Origin: Mariniflexile fucanivorans
GTDB lineage: Bacteria > Bacteroidota > Bacteroidia > Flavobacteriales > Flavobacteriaceae
Direction of reading: 5' to 3'
Length of the DNA: 64,000 nucleotides
Assembly: GCF_004341235.1 (NCBI RefSeq)
Contig: NZ_SLUP01000003.1
Span: forward strand, 62,001 to 126,000
Below, piece after piece: positions 53,281 to 63,451 of this stretch; within the stretch, counting starts at the first letter, position 1; every line of letters starts with the position of its first letter. The notes beneath the pieces were generated by a model. The model saw only the letters and a list, made by a program, of their open reading frames with translations, searched no databases and was not told the origin of the DNA. Made by a program: the position numbers and the translations under genes.

Positions 53281-54558
53281 TTAATACGTTAATTCATTCT
53301 TAACGGAATTCGCTATTTCATTACTATATATAGACCAAGGTCTATTTTTAGCAGTTATAAGCGCATTGCGACTTACATCTTCAATAATTTCTCTATTATC
53401 TATTAATCGCTCTATTTGTTGTTTAAGTGCCAATGTTGATCCTGCTTCAACTAACCAACCATTTTTATCATGTGTTATAAACTCCTTCCCAGCTGTTCTG
53501 TCTGTTGTTATTACGGGTGTACCTTGAGACATAGCCTCTGTGATAACTAATCCAAAACCTTCAAACAATGAAGGAAAAACAAGTACATCATGCTCTCTCA
53601 TTAACTCTAAAACTTTATTATTTGAAAGAGTAGGTATCCAATGATGCTTAGACAAAGCCATATCTAATGGCTTACAATCCACATTAGGTTTATGACCAAT
53701 AATAGTTAGCTCAACGTATGGTTTTAAGTCTTCTACAGCAGCAAATAAATTTGCAATTCCTTTACGTTGAGAAAGTCCTCCAACAAATAACAATCTTAAT
53801 ACTCTATTTCTGTTTCTATCAAAACTTAAATTTTGCATCGATTCTTGAATTACAGGCGGAAAACCATATGGTATTAATTCTATTGGAGGCAATTTACATG
53901 GATATTCTTCTAACGTTTTTGCAGTAAAAGAACTAGCAACAAAAATTTTATCTGCAAGCGCTATTTCTTCATCTTTTCTTTTTAATTTCTCTTCGGAATC
54001 ATTAAATCCAGTTATTGTATTAGCCCATTCTGGCCATTGTTCTTGCTCAGATTTTAATAACTTATGAGCTGAACGCCAATAACCTATAGGAAGTTCATAA
54101 AAATTTCTTAAACCTAAGTTTTTAGCTTCTTTAAATGTCATTGAAGCCACATCTTCATAACAAAAAACAGCTTTTACCCCATTTTTTTTTGCCTTAACCA
54201 AACTTGATGCTACGCGTTTATCGTGTTTATGATTAATACTTTCTATGCTAAAAATGCTATTATCGGGCTTGGTTAGATTGTGAAGCCCAAATTTATTAGA
54301 GAACATTCTCCCTGCTTCCCAGAAAGGAGCTGTTTTAATATAATTCTTTAATAGAGGATCAAAACGTTTACGCCTTATTTCGGAAAACATATTAATACCC
54401 CCTAAGCGATCCAAGGTGCTTTTCGGAAAAACAGCTATAGAAGTATAGTACTTTGCTAATAGATGTTGATCTACTAGCCCTTTAGCAACAGATTTACAAT
54501 TTGCATTATTAGCAGGACCTGATAAAATTACTTTCATATTTTTCATCCAATTAACCAT
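53281..54558 (-). CDS. Glycosyltransferase family 4
   Basis: Up to 425 residues. Three in-frame Mets lie at the start (codons 1, 5 and 8); codon 8 (54537) gives MKVILSGPANNANCKSVAKGL, which best fits the family and avoids overlap with the preceding acetyltransferase gene, so the true length is probably 418. Donor domain: LLFVGGLSQRKGIANLFAAVEDL and FPSLFEGFGLVITEAMSQGTPVITTDRTAGKEFI. Predicted cytoplasmic GT-B enzyme. Confidence 0.82.
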   Translation of the reverse strand: MVNWMKNMKVILSGPANNANCKSVAKGLVDQHLLAKYYTSIAVFPKSTLDRLGGINMFSEIRRKRFDPLLKNYIKTAPFWEAGRMFSNKFGLHNLTKPDNSIFSIESINHKHDKRVASSLVKAKKNGVKAVFCYEDVASMTFKEAKNLGLRNFYELPIGYWRSAHKLLKSEQEQWPEWANTITGFNDSEEKLKRKDEEIALADKIFVASSFTAKTLEEYPCKLPPIELIPYGFPPVIQESMQNLSFDRNRNRVLRLLFVGGLSQRKGIANLFAAVEDLKPYVELTIIGHKPNVDCKPLDMALSKHHWIPTLSNNKVLELMREHDVLVFPSLFEGFGLVITEAMSQGTPVITTDRTAGKEFITHDKNGWLVEAGSTLALKQQIERLIDNREIIEDVSRNALITAKNRPWSIYSNEIANSVKNELTY

Positions 54559-55136
54559 GCTCTATTTGTTGCCAAAAACTCACATGGATTATAGTTAAAT
54601 TCAATTTCTCGTTTTTTATTTAATGTAGTTGCTGGATTTCCAACAACAATTTCTCCTGGAGCCACTGATTTGGATACCACTGCTCGCGCTCCTACCACAC
54701 ACCCTCTACCTAGGTGCACTCCCGGTAGTATCATGGCTTCTGTACCAACCCACACGTAATCATCAATAATTATTTCCGCTTTTTTATGTACCCATTTGGG
54801 GTCAAAAATATCATGAGATGCTGTTAATATTACAACGCCATCGTTAATACATACTTTGTCTCCTATTATCACTTTATCATGCAGTGCTATATTAACCTTC
54901 CCTAAAGAGGAAAAATCCCCAATGGAAAGCAAATTAATCTTGCCATGAATTTCAGCTTCACCAATTTCAGCCATTTTACTTATGTTAGCCCCTCGTTTTA
55001 ATAAAGATCTATAACGATAATTTTTTTTTATTAAATCTGAAAAAAGAAATAATCGTTTACCCCAAGCGCGATAGAAGTTTATTGATAATAGCGAAAACTT
55101 AGCTCGATTAGACCATAAATAACTTAAACTAGCCAT
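54543..55136 (-). CDS. Hexapeptide O-acetyltransferase
   Basis: 197 residues. Hexapeptide repeats from about residue 55 (ISKMAEIGEAEIHGKINLLSIGDFSSLGKVNIALHDKVIIGDKVCINDGVVILTASHDI) and the conserved end VWVGTEAMILPGVHLGRGCVVGARAVVSKSVAPGEIVVGNPA. His in TASHDI is the likely catalytic base. Sits between two glycosyltransferase genes, 2 bases from the gene before it. Confidence 0.85.
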   Translation of the reverse strand: MASLSYLWSNRAKFSLLSINFYRAWGKRLFLFSDLIKKNYRYRSLLKRGANISKMAEIGEAEIHGKINLLSIGDFSSLGKVNIALHDKVIIGDKVCINDGVVILTASHDIFDPKWVHKKAEIIIDDYVWVGTEAMILPGVHLGRGCVVGARAVVSKSVAPGEIVVGNPATTLNKKREIEFNYNPCEFLATNRAWLIG

Positions 55137-55138
55137 AG

Positions 55139-56263
55139 TTAATTATTTTTTAATTTTTTTATCAAGGATAAAGCAATAGTATGCACATTATTCTTTTCTG
55201 GATTTATATTTTCTATACACTCCATACAAGCTGCTATTTCCCCTAACTTATACTCTGTAATACCCTCATATGCCCAATCGTTTTTTATGCCCAAGGGTGT
55301 CCAAGGTCTTGACATACATATTACAGGGATGCCATGTGCATGCATTGCTAGTACAGATCCACTTTTTTCAACCAAAGCCATAGGTGTTGTACTAATACCA
55401 AAAGTGGCATTTTTAAGCACATGCGAAATAACTTCAACGGATTGTTCTCCAAGACATTTAACTTCAAGTTTATAAGATTCCCAAATTGAAATCCATTCCC
55501 TTAGTTCATTACCGTTACGGCCAATGGTTATTAATGAAAAAGAATCATTTTTTAAATAATCAACAAAATCTTTTACAAAATGATTAATTGGTGAACCATA
55601 ATGAATAGACCCAAATAAAACAAAATATTTGTTCGGAATATCAAAGGGTATGCTATCTAAGTGCGTTTTTTCAATAGGTTTTTGAATAACAGGAATATTA
55701 GAGAACAAGGGTAATAAAGAAGACGTAATTGTAAGCTTTTCTAATTGTTTTTTATATAACTCAGTCTGTGTATTAACTAAATTTGGCTTTAATTTTAAAG
55801 TTAATTCTTTTATAATATATCTTTGAATATACCCAATACATTTTTCTTTTAGAGTTGATTCTTTATTCATTCCAATCCATAACTCATGAAACATAATGTG
55901 CCATTTCCTATTCTGTCCTATTGTTTTTAGTTGACTTGCAAAACCAAAAGGCAAGCCTTTATTATTAAAGGCATAGGGTACAAATTGTAAACTTAACCAC
56001 TCGGGGTTATGAGTGTCAATCCATTGTTTTGCTAGAACACAACGCTCTTTGGGTTTTATAAATGTTGAAATTCTATAACAATAAATAGCTTGTCCATCTG
56101 CGTATTGAGTCACTTGGGTAGCGCCATTAACATCTTTATCGTTATAAGATAAAATACCTACATGAATACCTTGAAGAATCAATTCTGCACAAAGTCTACG
56201 GGTATAGTCGCCCACACCGTCCTTTCCTGGTTCTAAAGATCCGCAAATGAAAATAATCTTCAT
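55139..56263 (-). CDS. Glycosyltransferase (GT4-like), divergent
   Basis: 374 residues. Start MKIIFICGSLEPGKDGVGDYTRRLCAELILQGIHVGILSYND is a GT4-like N-terminus. The middle has YFVLFGSIHYGSPINHF, and the donor region ISTTPMALVEKSGSVLAMHAHGIPVICMSRPW lacks the standard E-x7-E pattern, so catalytic assignment is less sure. Ends 2 bases before the acetyltransferase gene. Confidence 0.7.
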   Translation of the reverse strand: MKIIFICGSLEPGKDGVGDYTRRLCAELILQGIHVGILSYNDKDVNGATQVTQYADGQAIYCYRISTFIKPKERCVLAKQWIDTHNPEWLSLQFVPYAFNNKGLPFGFASQLKTIGQNRKWHIMFHELWIGMNKESTLKEKCIGYIQRYIIKELTLKLKPNLVNTQTELYKKQLEKLTITSSLLPLFSNIPVIQKPIEKTHLDSIPFDIPNKYFVLFGSIHYGSPINHFVKDFVDYLKNDSFSLITIGRNGNELREWISIWESYKLEVKCLGEQSVEVISHVLKNATFGISTTPMALVEKSGSVLAMHAHGIPVICMSRPWTPLGIKNDWAYEGITEYKLGEIAACMECIENINPEKNNVHTIALSLIKKLKNN

Positions 56264-56314
56264 GAAAATTGATTCATTAAAAATATTACTAAAAAAGAGT
56301 TTTGAAATAACAGA

Positions 56315-57649
56315 CTAAATGGATTTTTTCCCTATCTGGAAATATTCAAAGCCATTTTCGCGCATCATTTTATCATTGTATTGGTTACGGCCATCAAAAA
56401 CCATGGGTTGTTTTAATTGCGCTTTTAATTCTTCGAAATCTGGTATTCTAAATTCTTTCCAATCTGTTAACAAGATCATAGCCTCTGAATCAATTAAGGC
56501 TTCATATTTTGAATTACAATAGGTAATACCATCCATACCCTTTAAGTAAAACGCTTTAGCTTCATGCATTGCTTTAGGATCGTATGCCTTTATTTTGGCG
56601 CCTCTACCAATCAATTCTTTAATAACATAAATAGCAGGTGCTTCACGCATGTCATCGGTATCTGGTTTAAAAGATAAGCCCCAAATAGCAAAGGTTTTTC
56701 CTGTAAGGTCTTCACCAAAACGCTTAATCACTTTTTTAGCAATGACTAATTTTTGTTTATCGTTTACAGCTTCTACGGCCGCCACTAAATTGGCATCATA
56801 GCCATGTTCTGCAGCGGTTCTGTGCAATGCTTTTACATCTTTTGGAAAGCAAGACCCGCCATAACCGCTACCTGGATAAATAAAACTATACCCGATACGA
56901 CTGTCTGAACCAATACCGATCCGTACGTCATTAACATCGGCACCCACTAATTCGCAAATGTTGGCTACCTCGTTCATAAATGAAATTTTGGTGGCTAACA
57001 TGGCATTGGCAACGTATTTGGTCATTTCCGCAGAACGCACATCCATGGTGATAAGTCGTGCCGAACCACTTCTGAAAAAAGGCGCATATAAATTCCTCAT
57101 TTTTTCAGTAGTTTCAGCATCATCAGACCCAATGACCACACGATCTGGTTTCATAAAATCTTTAATCGCATCGCCTTCTTTTAAAAATTCTGGATTGGAC
57201 ACTACTTCAAAAGCAATATCTACTTTTCTTTTTTCCAAAGCCTCTTTTATAGTTGCTCTTACTTTATCTGCTGTACCTACGGGTACGGTAGATTTATCTA
57301 CCACAATGAGAGGATGTGACATGTTTTCGCCTATTTCTTTTGCCACCTGCAATACATATTTTAAATCGGCAGAACCATCATCACCCATGGGTGTACCTAC
57401 TGCTATAAATGCAATATCACATTTGTCTAAATGTTCTGATAAGTTGGTGCTAAACCTTAAGGTTTTATTTTCATAATTTCTTTTTACCATGGCTTCCAAG
57501 CCAGGTTCAAAAATAGGGATAACCCCTTCCTTCAGTTTTTCTATTTTATTGGCATCAACATCTATACAAGTTACCTTATTCCCCATTTCTGCAAAACAGG
57601 TGCCACTTACAAGACCTACATAGCCTGTTCCTATTACTGTTATATTCAT
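56315..57649 (-). CDS. ugd: UDP-glucose 6-dehydrogenase
   Basis: 444 residues. Rossmann start MNITVIGTGYVGLVSGTCFAEMGN, VVDKSTVPVGT, VSNPEFLKEGDA, and the catalytic GSGYGGSCFPKDVKAL with Cys267, all diagnostic. It oxidises UDP-glucose to UDP-glucuronate with NAD+. The product is a precursor of acidic sugars in the exopolysaccharide, so the surface polymer is probably anionic. Confidence 0.96.
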   Translation of the reverse strand: MNITVIGTGYVGLVSGTCFAEMGNKVTCIDVDANKIEKLKEGVIPIFEPGLEAMVKRNYENKTLRFSTNLSEHLDKCDIAFIAVGTPMGDDGSADLKYVLQVAKEIGENMSHPLIVVDKSTVPVGTADKVRATIKEALEKRKVDIAFEVVSNPEFLKEGDAIKDFMKPDRVVIGSDDAETTEKMRNLYAPFFRSGSARLITMDVRSAEMTKYVANAMLATKISFMNEVANICELVGADVNDVRIGIGSDSRIGYSFIYPGSGYGGSCFPKDVKALHRTAAEHGYDANLVAAVEAVNDKQKLVIAKKVIKRFGEDLTGKTFAIWGLSFKPDTDDMREAPAIYVIKELIGRGAKIKAYDPKAMHEAKAFYLKGMDGITYCNSKYEALIDSEAMILLTDWKEFRIPDFEELKAQLKQPMVFDGRNQYNDKMMRENGFEYFQIGKKSI

Positions 57650-57715
57650 ATAATACTTTATTAATTAATTAATTTTTGAATAAAAAAATAATTTTCATTT
57701 TTTTTAATTCTTTAG

Positions 57716-58291
57716 CTATACTCTTTTTCCTATTTTTTTTGCAGGTATACCAGCCCAAATTTCATGGGGTGGTACAGATTTAGTTACCACAGAACCTGCA
57801 GCTATAATGGCACTATCCCCAATTTCAACACCCATTAATACAATAACATTAAAGCCTAACCAAACATCATAACCTATTTTAATTTCCTTTTCTTCATCTC
57901 TTCCTCTATGTTCTTTTAATATAGCTGATGTATCATGATTATGATCAATAAATTTACAACCAGATGCAATCATACTTTCATCACCAATTATAATTTTTTT
58001 TGAAATATTAAATTCACAATTAGCTCCAATGAACACGTTATTACCAATACATATAGAAGGACCTTTTTCCCAAACGCCATCAAATTTAAAAAATATATCA
58101 GGTTCTAACTGGCAATTATCACCAATTTCAACTTGATGTGGCCATGTGACACGAATTGATGGAAGTTTTGTATGATGCCCTACTTTCATACCAAACACAC
58201 CAAAATATATTTTTCTTACAATCGATTTTATTGAAGATAAATATCTAAACCGCAAAACAAAAAGTGATTGATGAAGTATATTATAGGGCAT
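57716..58291 (-). CDS. Hexapeptide acyltransferase
   Basis: 191 residues. Hexapeptide repeats from about residue 45 (VEIGDNCQLEPDIFFKFDGVWEKGPSICIGNNVFIGANCEFN...IIGDESMIASGCKFIDHNHD) and the conserved end VWLGFNVIVLMGVEIGDSAIIAAGSVVTKSVPPHEIWAGIPAKKIG. His in IDHNHD is the likely catalytic base. Typical O-acetyltransferase of a polysaccharide operon, between ugd and rfbD. Confidence 0.85.
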   Translation of the reverse strand: MPYNILHQSLFVLRFRYLSSIKSIVRKIYFGVFGMKVGHHTKLPSIRVTWPHQVEIGDNCQLEPDIFFKFDGVWEKGPSICIGNNVFIGANCEFNISKKIIIGDESMIASGCKFIDHNHDTSAILKEHRGRDEEKEIKIGYDVWLGFNVIVLMGVEIGDSAIIAAGSVVTKSVPPHEIWAGIPAKKIGKRV

Positions 58292-58342
58292 GCATTAAAT
58301 TTTAATTAAATTTCTTCTTTCCGAGTTATATTATCTTACAAT

Positions 58343-59191
58343 TTATATTTTTTCTAAACACTCTTTAAGACTATCTCTCCAATAAGATATTTCAATATCT
58401 AAAGCATTTTTAATTTTAGATTTATCCATGACGCTAAATGCTGGACGTTTTGCAGGTGTTGGGTATGCTTCTGAACTTATTGGAAATAACTTGACATTTG
58501 TTTGTGTTTCATCAAAAATTGCTTTTGCAAAATCATACCAACTTGCAACACCCTCATTACTATAGTGATATACACCATACTTATTAAATTGGCTTGAAAT
58601 CATTTTTACAATAGTCATAGCAAGATCACCGGCATAAGTTGGTGTGCCAATTTGATCACATACAACACTTAATGTTTCTTTTTCTTTTCCTAATCGCAAC
58701 ATAGTTTTTAGAAAATTATGACCATATTCTGAATATAACCAAGACGTTCTAATTATTATATGCTTCTCTAAAGAAATTACTGCTTTTTCACCATCTAACT
58801 TTGAAATACCATAAAAATTTATAGGATGAGTAGAATCTTCTTCTGTATATAAATTTGACTGATTACCACTAAAAACAAAATCAGTAGAAATGTGAATTAG
58901 CGTAGCTTTATATTTATGACAAGCATCCGCTAAATTCCTAGGCCCTGACTCATTTACTTTTTTTGCAATTTCTTTTTCTGATTCGGCTTTATCAACCGCT
59001 GTATATGCAGCACAATTTATACAATAAACAATGTTGTTTTTTTTAAAAAAAGTATCAACGTCGACTGATTTGGCTATATCCAGCTCTTCTACATCAGTAA
59101 AAATAAACTTATATCCTTGTAGGTTTTTAGACAGATCTTTTAAACAAGATGCCAATTGGCCATTTCCTCCAGTTACAAGAACGTAATTCAT
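58343..59191 (-). CDS. rfbD: dTDP-4-dehydrorhamnose reductase
   Basis: 282 residues. GGNGQLASCLKDL Rossmann motif, DVEELDI, NCAAYTAVDKAE, STDFVFSGNQ and FYGISKLDGE (Y-x-x-x-K) identify RfbD/RmlD. Final step to dTDP-L-rhamnose. Overlaps rfbC by 4 bases. Confidence 0.95.
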   Translation of the reverse strand: MNYVLVTGGNGQLASCLKDLSKNLQGYKFIFTDVEELDIAKSVDVDTFFKKNNIVYCINCAAYTAVDKAESEKEIAKKVNESGPRNLADACHKYKATLIHISTDFVFSGNQSNLYTEEDSTHPINFYGISKLDGEKAVISLEKHIIIRTSWLYSEYGHNFLKTMLRLGKEKETLSVVCDQIGTPTYAGDLAMTIVKMISSQFNKYGVYHYSNEGVASWYDFAKAIFDETQTNVKLFPISSEAYPTPAKRPAFSVMDKSKIKNALDIEISYWRDSLKECLEKI

Positions 59192-59733
59192 AACTTTGCC
59201 TCTTTAAATTTTGGTAAAACTAAATCTTTTTCTGAAATCAAATGTTCTGACAGGGGCAATTCCCAATTAATATTCAATGTATTATCATTGTATAAAATAC
59301 CTCCTTCTGATTCCTTATTATAATAATTATCACACTTATAAAAAAACTCCGCCGTTTTACTTAATACAGCAAAGCCATGAGCAAACCCTCTAGGGATATA
59401 TAATTGTTTTTTGTTTTCACCGGTCAACTCTATTGAAACATATTCACCAAAGGAAGAAGAGCCTTTTCTTAAATCGACTGCCACATCCAAAACACGTCCA
59501 CTTAACACTCGTAGCAATTTAGCTTGGGCATGATTACCTCTTTGATAGTGCAGCCCGCGAATAACACCTCTGAAAGAAAATGATTGGTTATCTTGTACAA
59601 AATCTACTGATTCTCCTATGCCAAAGTTAAATGTTTCTTTATTAAAAGATTCCATAAAATAACCTCTACTGTCCGAAAACACTTTGGGTTCAATAATAAA
59701 ACACCCTTTCAACTTAGTTTCTCTAAAAATCAT
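59188..59733 (-). CDS. rfbC: dTDP-4-dehydrorhamnose 3,5-epimerase
   Basis: 181 residues. [38 protein letters not shown] (catalytic His) and [15 protein letters not shown] are RmlC hallmarks. Cupin fold, cytoplasmic. Overlaps both neighbours by 4 bases. Confidence 0.96.
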   Translation of the reverse strand: MIFRETKLKGCFIIEPKVFSDSRGYFMESFNKETFNFGIGESVDFVQDNQSFSFRGVIRGLHYQRGNHAQAKLLRVLSGRVLDVAVDLRKGSSSFGEYVSIELTGENKKQLYIPRGFAHGFAVLSKTAEFFYKCDNYYNKESEGGILYNDNTLNINWELPLSEHLISEKDLVLPKFKEAKL

Positions 59734-60599
59734 AGATTTTTATTTAATATTCCTAATAGATTTTTACCATAACCACTTTTCATTAATGGTTCTGCAAGCG
59801 CTTTCAATTCATTTAATGAAATAAATCCCATTTCATAAGCGGCAGCCTCAATAGCACCAATTTTTAAACCTTGACGTTCTTCAATAACCTCAACAAATTG
59901 AGAAGCCTGCATTAACGATTGAAAGGTTCCTGTATCTAACCAAGCAGTCCCTCTATCTAAAATACTAACACTTAATTTTTGTTTATCGAGATATACTCTA
60001 TTAACATCGGTAATTTCTAATTCTCCTCTATGGCTAGGTGCAATATTTTTTGCGATTTCAACAACCTCATTGTCATAAAAATAAATTCCTGGAACTGCAT
60101 AATTTGATTTCGGGTTCTTAGGCTTTTCTTCTATACTTACAGCTTTTCCTTCTTCATCGAACTCAACAACTCCATAACGTTCTGGATCCTGAACACGATA
60201 GGCATAAACAATACCTCCATCTGGATTGTTGTTCGATTGTAATAATTTAGCTAAACCCGTACCATAAAAGATATTGTCACCAAGTATCAATGCCACTTTA
60301 TCCTTTCCAATAAAATCAGCACCTATTATAAAAGCTTCTGCCAATCCATTAGGGGCTTCTTGCACTGCATATGAAAAAGTACAACCATATTTTTTCCCAT
60401 CTCCAAGTAAATCTTTAAAAAGTGGCAGATCCTTAGGTGTGGATATAATTAAAATTTCTTTTATGCCCGCATACATTAGTGTTGATAATGGATAATATAT
60501 CATTGGTTTATCGTAAATAGGCATCAATTGCTTACTAACCGTCAATGTTAATGGATGCAACCTAGTTCCAGAACCTCCTGCTAAAATTATTCCTTTCAT
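59730..60599 (-). CDS. rfbA: Glucose-1-phosphate thymidylyltransferase
   Basis: 289 residues, normal RmlA length. [32 protein letters not shown] nucleotide-binding start, [17 protein letters not shown] and [20 protein letters not shown] are diagnostic. First step to dTDP-rhamnose. Ends overlap rfbC by 4 bases. Confidence 0.97.
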   Translation of the reverse strand: MKGIILAGGSGTRLHPLTLTVSKQLMPIYDKPMIYYPLSTLMYAGIKEILIISTPKDLPLFKDLLGDGKKYGCTFSYAVQEAPNGLAEAFIIGADFIGKDKVALILGDNIFYGTGLAKLLQSNNNPDGGIVYAYRVQDPERYGVVEFDEEGKAVSIEEKPKNPKSNYAVPGIYFYDNEVVEIAKNIAPSHRGELEITDVNRVYLDKQKLSVSILDRGTAWLDTGTFQSLMQASQFVEVIEERQGLKIGAIEAAAYEMGFISLNELKALAEPLMKSGYGKNLLGILNKNL

Positions 60600-60612
60600 A
60601 ATTGTATGTTTT

Positions 60613-61656
60613 TTATTTGTATTGATTCTGATAATAAGTTTGATATGTTCCTGAAGTTACGTTGTCTAACCATTCCTTATTTTTTAAGAACCAAACAATT
60701 GTTTTTTCTAGTCCTTCTTCAAACGTTACGGAAGGCTTCCAACCTAGTTCTTTATTAATTTTGGATGCATCAATGGCATATCGTAAATCGTGTCCCGGCC
60801 TATCTTTAACATATGTTATTAAGGCTTCACTTTGTCCATTGTTCCTACCTAATTTGGCATCCATAATCTTGCAAAGTAATTTTACTAAATCAATATTCTT
60901 CCATTCATTAAACCCACCGATGTTATAAGTTTCGGCATTTTTTCCTTTATGGAAGACAAGGTCTATAGCTCTAGCATGGTCTTCTACAAATAACCAATCC
61001 CGTGTATAATTACCGTCACCATAAACAGGTAATGGTTTTTCTTGAATGATATTATTAATAAATAAAGGTATTAGTTTCTCAGGAAAATGATGCGGTCCAT
61101 AGTTGTTTGAACAATTGGTAATAACATATGGCAAACCATAAGTTTCACCATAAGCTCTCACAAAATGATCGGAACTTGCCTTTGATGCAGAATACGGTGA
61201 ATTAGGATCATAGGATGTTGATTCTGTAAATAATCCTGTTTGCCCCAAAGAACCGTAAACCTCATCCGTACTTACATGATAGAAACGTTTTCCATCAAAA
61301 TTGTCTTTCCATATTATTTTTGCAGCATTTAATAAATTAACCGTACCAATAATATTTGTTCTAACAAATGCCAAAGGGTCTGTGATAGAGCGGTCTACAT
61401 GAGACTCGGCAGCCAAATGGATAACACCATCAAATTTATATTTGGTAAACAACGAATTAATAAAATCCATATCGTTAATGTCCCCTTTTATAAAGGAATA
61501 ATTGGAAGCAGATTCAATATCTCGTAAATTCTCTAGATTCCCTGCATAGGTTAAAGCATCTAAATTATAAATTTCATACTTAGGATAATTGTTAACGAGC
61601 CTTCGAACAACATGTGAACCAATAAACCCTGCCCCTCCTGTAACTAATAATTTCAT
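60613..61656 (-). CDS. rfbB: dTDP-glucose 4,6-dehydratase
   Basis: 347 residues. [37 protein letters not shown] (with D and E of the active site) and [18 protein letters not shown] (Y-x-x-x-K) identify RmlB. The rfbB-A-C-D order here is complete. Starts 80 bases downstream of the GT2 gene, so it may have an internal promoter. Confidence 0.97.
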   Translation of the reverse strand: MKLLVTGGAGFIGSHVVRRLVNNYPKYEIYNLDALTYAGNLENLRDIESASNYSFIKGDINDMDFINSLFTKYKFDGVIHLAAESHVDRSITDPLAFVRTNIIGTVNLLNAAKIIWKDNFDGKRFYHVSTDEVYGSLGQTGLFTESTSYDPNSPYSASKASSDHFVRAYGETYGLPYVITNCSNNYGPHHFPEKLIPLFINNIIQEKPLPVYGDGNYTRDWLFVEDHARAIDLVFHKGKNAETYNIGGFNEWKNIDLVKLLCKIMDAKLGRNNGQSEALITYVKDRPGHDLRYAIDASKINKELGWKPSVTFEEGLEKTIVWFLKNKEWLDNVTSGTYQTYYQNQYK

Positions 61657-61735
61657 ATAATTTATTTTAAATATTTTTTATCTGTATGTTTTAATAAGAA
61701 TTACTAAAATTAATTCATTCAAATTTCTAAATTTT

Positions 61736-62674
61736 TTACTTTCTTAATGAGCGAAAATAAAAAGAAGCTGCAATACTCCCAATTAGATCACTAATAGATA
61801 GATTATATTTCCTTTTAATTTGAAAATACTTTAAAAATCCTTGATACAAATTTCTTTTTCCAAATGCCGTTCTAATTTCATCCTGACGTTCTCTAATTAT
61901 GAATTTATTTAATAAATTCTTTATCATTTGATGTTTTAATAAAAGATATTCATTATTTGGTTCATTTGATAAAAATTTTTTAATCCAATCGATATAAAGA
62001 TCCATGGCTTCAAATTTCAATTCTAAATTACCAGTACTAGTTATACTTGTTGAGTGCGATCTATAATTAAAAATTAGTTTATTAGTGTGAGCAATACCTT
62101 GTTTTTGTGCTAAAACAAATGATGTAAGGTAATCTGAACACCAAGCCAGAGGTAATTTACAATAACCTCCATTTAAATTCAATGCAGCTGTACGGTAAAC
62201 AAAATCTGAAATAAATTGCTCTCGTTCTCCAAAACAATTTATTATATAGTCATAAACATCTTCATATTCAGGATTATTAGGGGTTAATCTTATCGGTTTA
62301 GAGTCCCCATCTATAATAATAGAGCGGCAATGCCACACATCTAAAGTTGGATAATTATTAACAAGCCTAACGAATTCCTCTAAATATTCTGCTTCCATTT
62401 TATCATCATCTCCCATTAAAACGAAATATTCTCCTTTAGCAAAACTTAAACATTTGTTCCAATTATCTACAACATGTTCTGCCCCAAAATTTTTTTCGTT
62501 TTTATAATATCGAATCCTTAAATCATCATATTGAGAAACGATCTCATCAATAGGCTCTGGTGAACAATCATTAACAATTATCAGTTCAAAATCTTTATAA
62601 GTTTGAATTAATATACTGTCAATACATTCTTTTAAATCTTTAGCTTTATAGGCCGGTATTCCAATACTGAACAT
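61736..62674 (-). CDS. Glycosyltransferase family 2
   Basis: 312 residues. FSIGIPAYKAKDLKECIDSILIQTYKDFELIIVNDCSPEPI and the DxD-type MGDDDKMEAEYLEEF fit a GT-A family 2 enzyme. Lies between the acyltransferase and rfbB. Sugar unknown. Confidence 0.88.
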   Translation of the reverse strand: MFSIGIPAYKAKDLKECIDSILIQTYKDFELIIVNDCSPEPIDEIVSQYDDLRIRYYKNEKNFGAEHVVDNWNKCLSFAKGEYFVLMGDDDKMEAEYLEEFVRLVNNYPTLDVWHCRSIIIDGDSKPIRLTPNNPEYEDVYDYIINCFGEREQFISDFVYRTAALNLNGGYCKLPLAWCSDYLTSFVLAQKQGIAHTNKLIFNYRSHSTSITSTGNLELKFEAMDLYIDWIKKFLSNEPNNEYLLLKHQMIKNLLNKFIIRERQDEIRTAFGKRNLYQGFLKYFQIKRKYNLSISDLIGSIAASFYFRSLRK

Positions 62675-62683
62675 ATATTTAAT

Positions 62684-63433
62684 TTATTTTATTGGTGAAA
62701 TGGAAATATCTTTTTGAAAAAGATGTGCATTTTTTTTCAACCATTCTAAGTCTTTATCCCACCAATTTAGGTTTTGTATCTCTTTTATCTTATCGCTTAC
62801 AAATCTATATTTTATTATTTTCGCAGGAACGCCCCCTACTATGGCATAGTCTGGCACATCTTTAGTAACAACTGCACCAGCAGCTATAATTGATCCGTTA
62901 CCTATAGTAACACCATCCATTAAAAAAACATTGGCTCCTATCCAGACATCATTACCAATAACAGTTGTTGCATGTTCTTCATATTCATCTTTATTCGTTA
63001 ATGCAAATCCAAACCAAGGTTTTGAGCTATAAAATAAGGGGCTTGTGCTTAAAAAATTAACTGGATGTGCACCATAACCTACCTTTAAACCAGGTCCGAT
63101 GGAACAAAATCTGCCAATTTTTGTATTATTAACGTTAGAAGAATCATTTATATACGAAAACTCACCAAGAGTTGAATTCGCAAAAGCACAGTTAACTCCC
63201 AACTTTGTAAATTCACTCAAAGTACTGTTAATAACTATGGAATTTGAATTTACAGTAGTATTTCCATAAATCTTGGATGCAAGAACGAAAGAATTAGAAT
63301 TAAATATATTATTATTTCCATCAATTTGAGATTTTTTTATTCTTACCCCTGTCCCCTTAATTGATTTGTAATAGCGTACATAACTTACTATAATTAGTAT
63401 AAATCTTTTCAATACATTTAACAAAATACTCAT
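62684..63433 (-). CDS. Hexapeptide acetyltransferase (CatB-like)
   Basis: 249 residues. About eight hexapeptide coils (VNSNSIVINSTLSEFTKLGVNCAFANSTLGEFSYINDSSNVNNTKIGRFCSIGPGLKVGYGAHP) and the conserved VWIGANVFLMDGVTIGNGSIIAAGAVVTKDVPDYAIVGGVPAKIIKYRF. The His of GYGAHPV is the likely base. Similar to xenobiotic/CatB-like O-acetyltransferases, but context suggests polysaccharide modification. Fourth such enzyme in the operon. Confidence 0.85.
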   Translation of the reverse strand: MSILLNVLKRFILIIVSYVRYYKSIKGTGVRIKKSQIDGNNNIFNSNSFVLASKIYGNTTVNSNSIVINSTLSEFTKLGVNCAFANSTLGEFSYINDSSNVNNTKIGRFCSIGPGLKVGYGAHPVNFLSTSPLFYSSKPWFGFALTNKDEYEEHATTVIGNDVWIGANVFLMDGVTIGNGSIIAAGAVVTKDVPDYAIVGGVPAKIIKYRFVSDKIKEIQNLNWWDKDLEWLKKNAHLFQKDISISPIK

Positions 63434-63451
63434 AATTCTATAATAAATAAA

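Noticed and set aside
56958-57476. Antisense reading frame of 172 codons in ugd
   Set aside because: Shadow of the conserved ugd frame.
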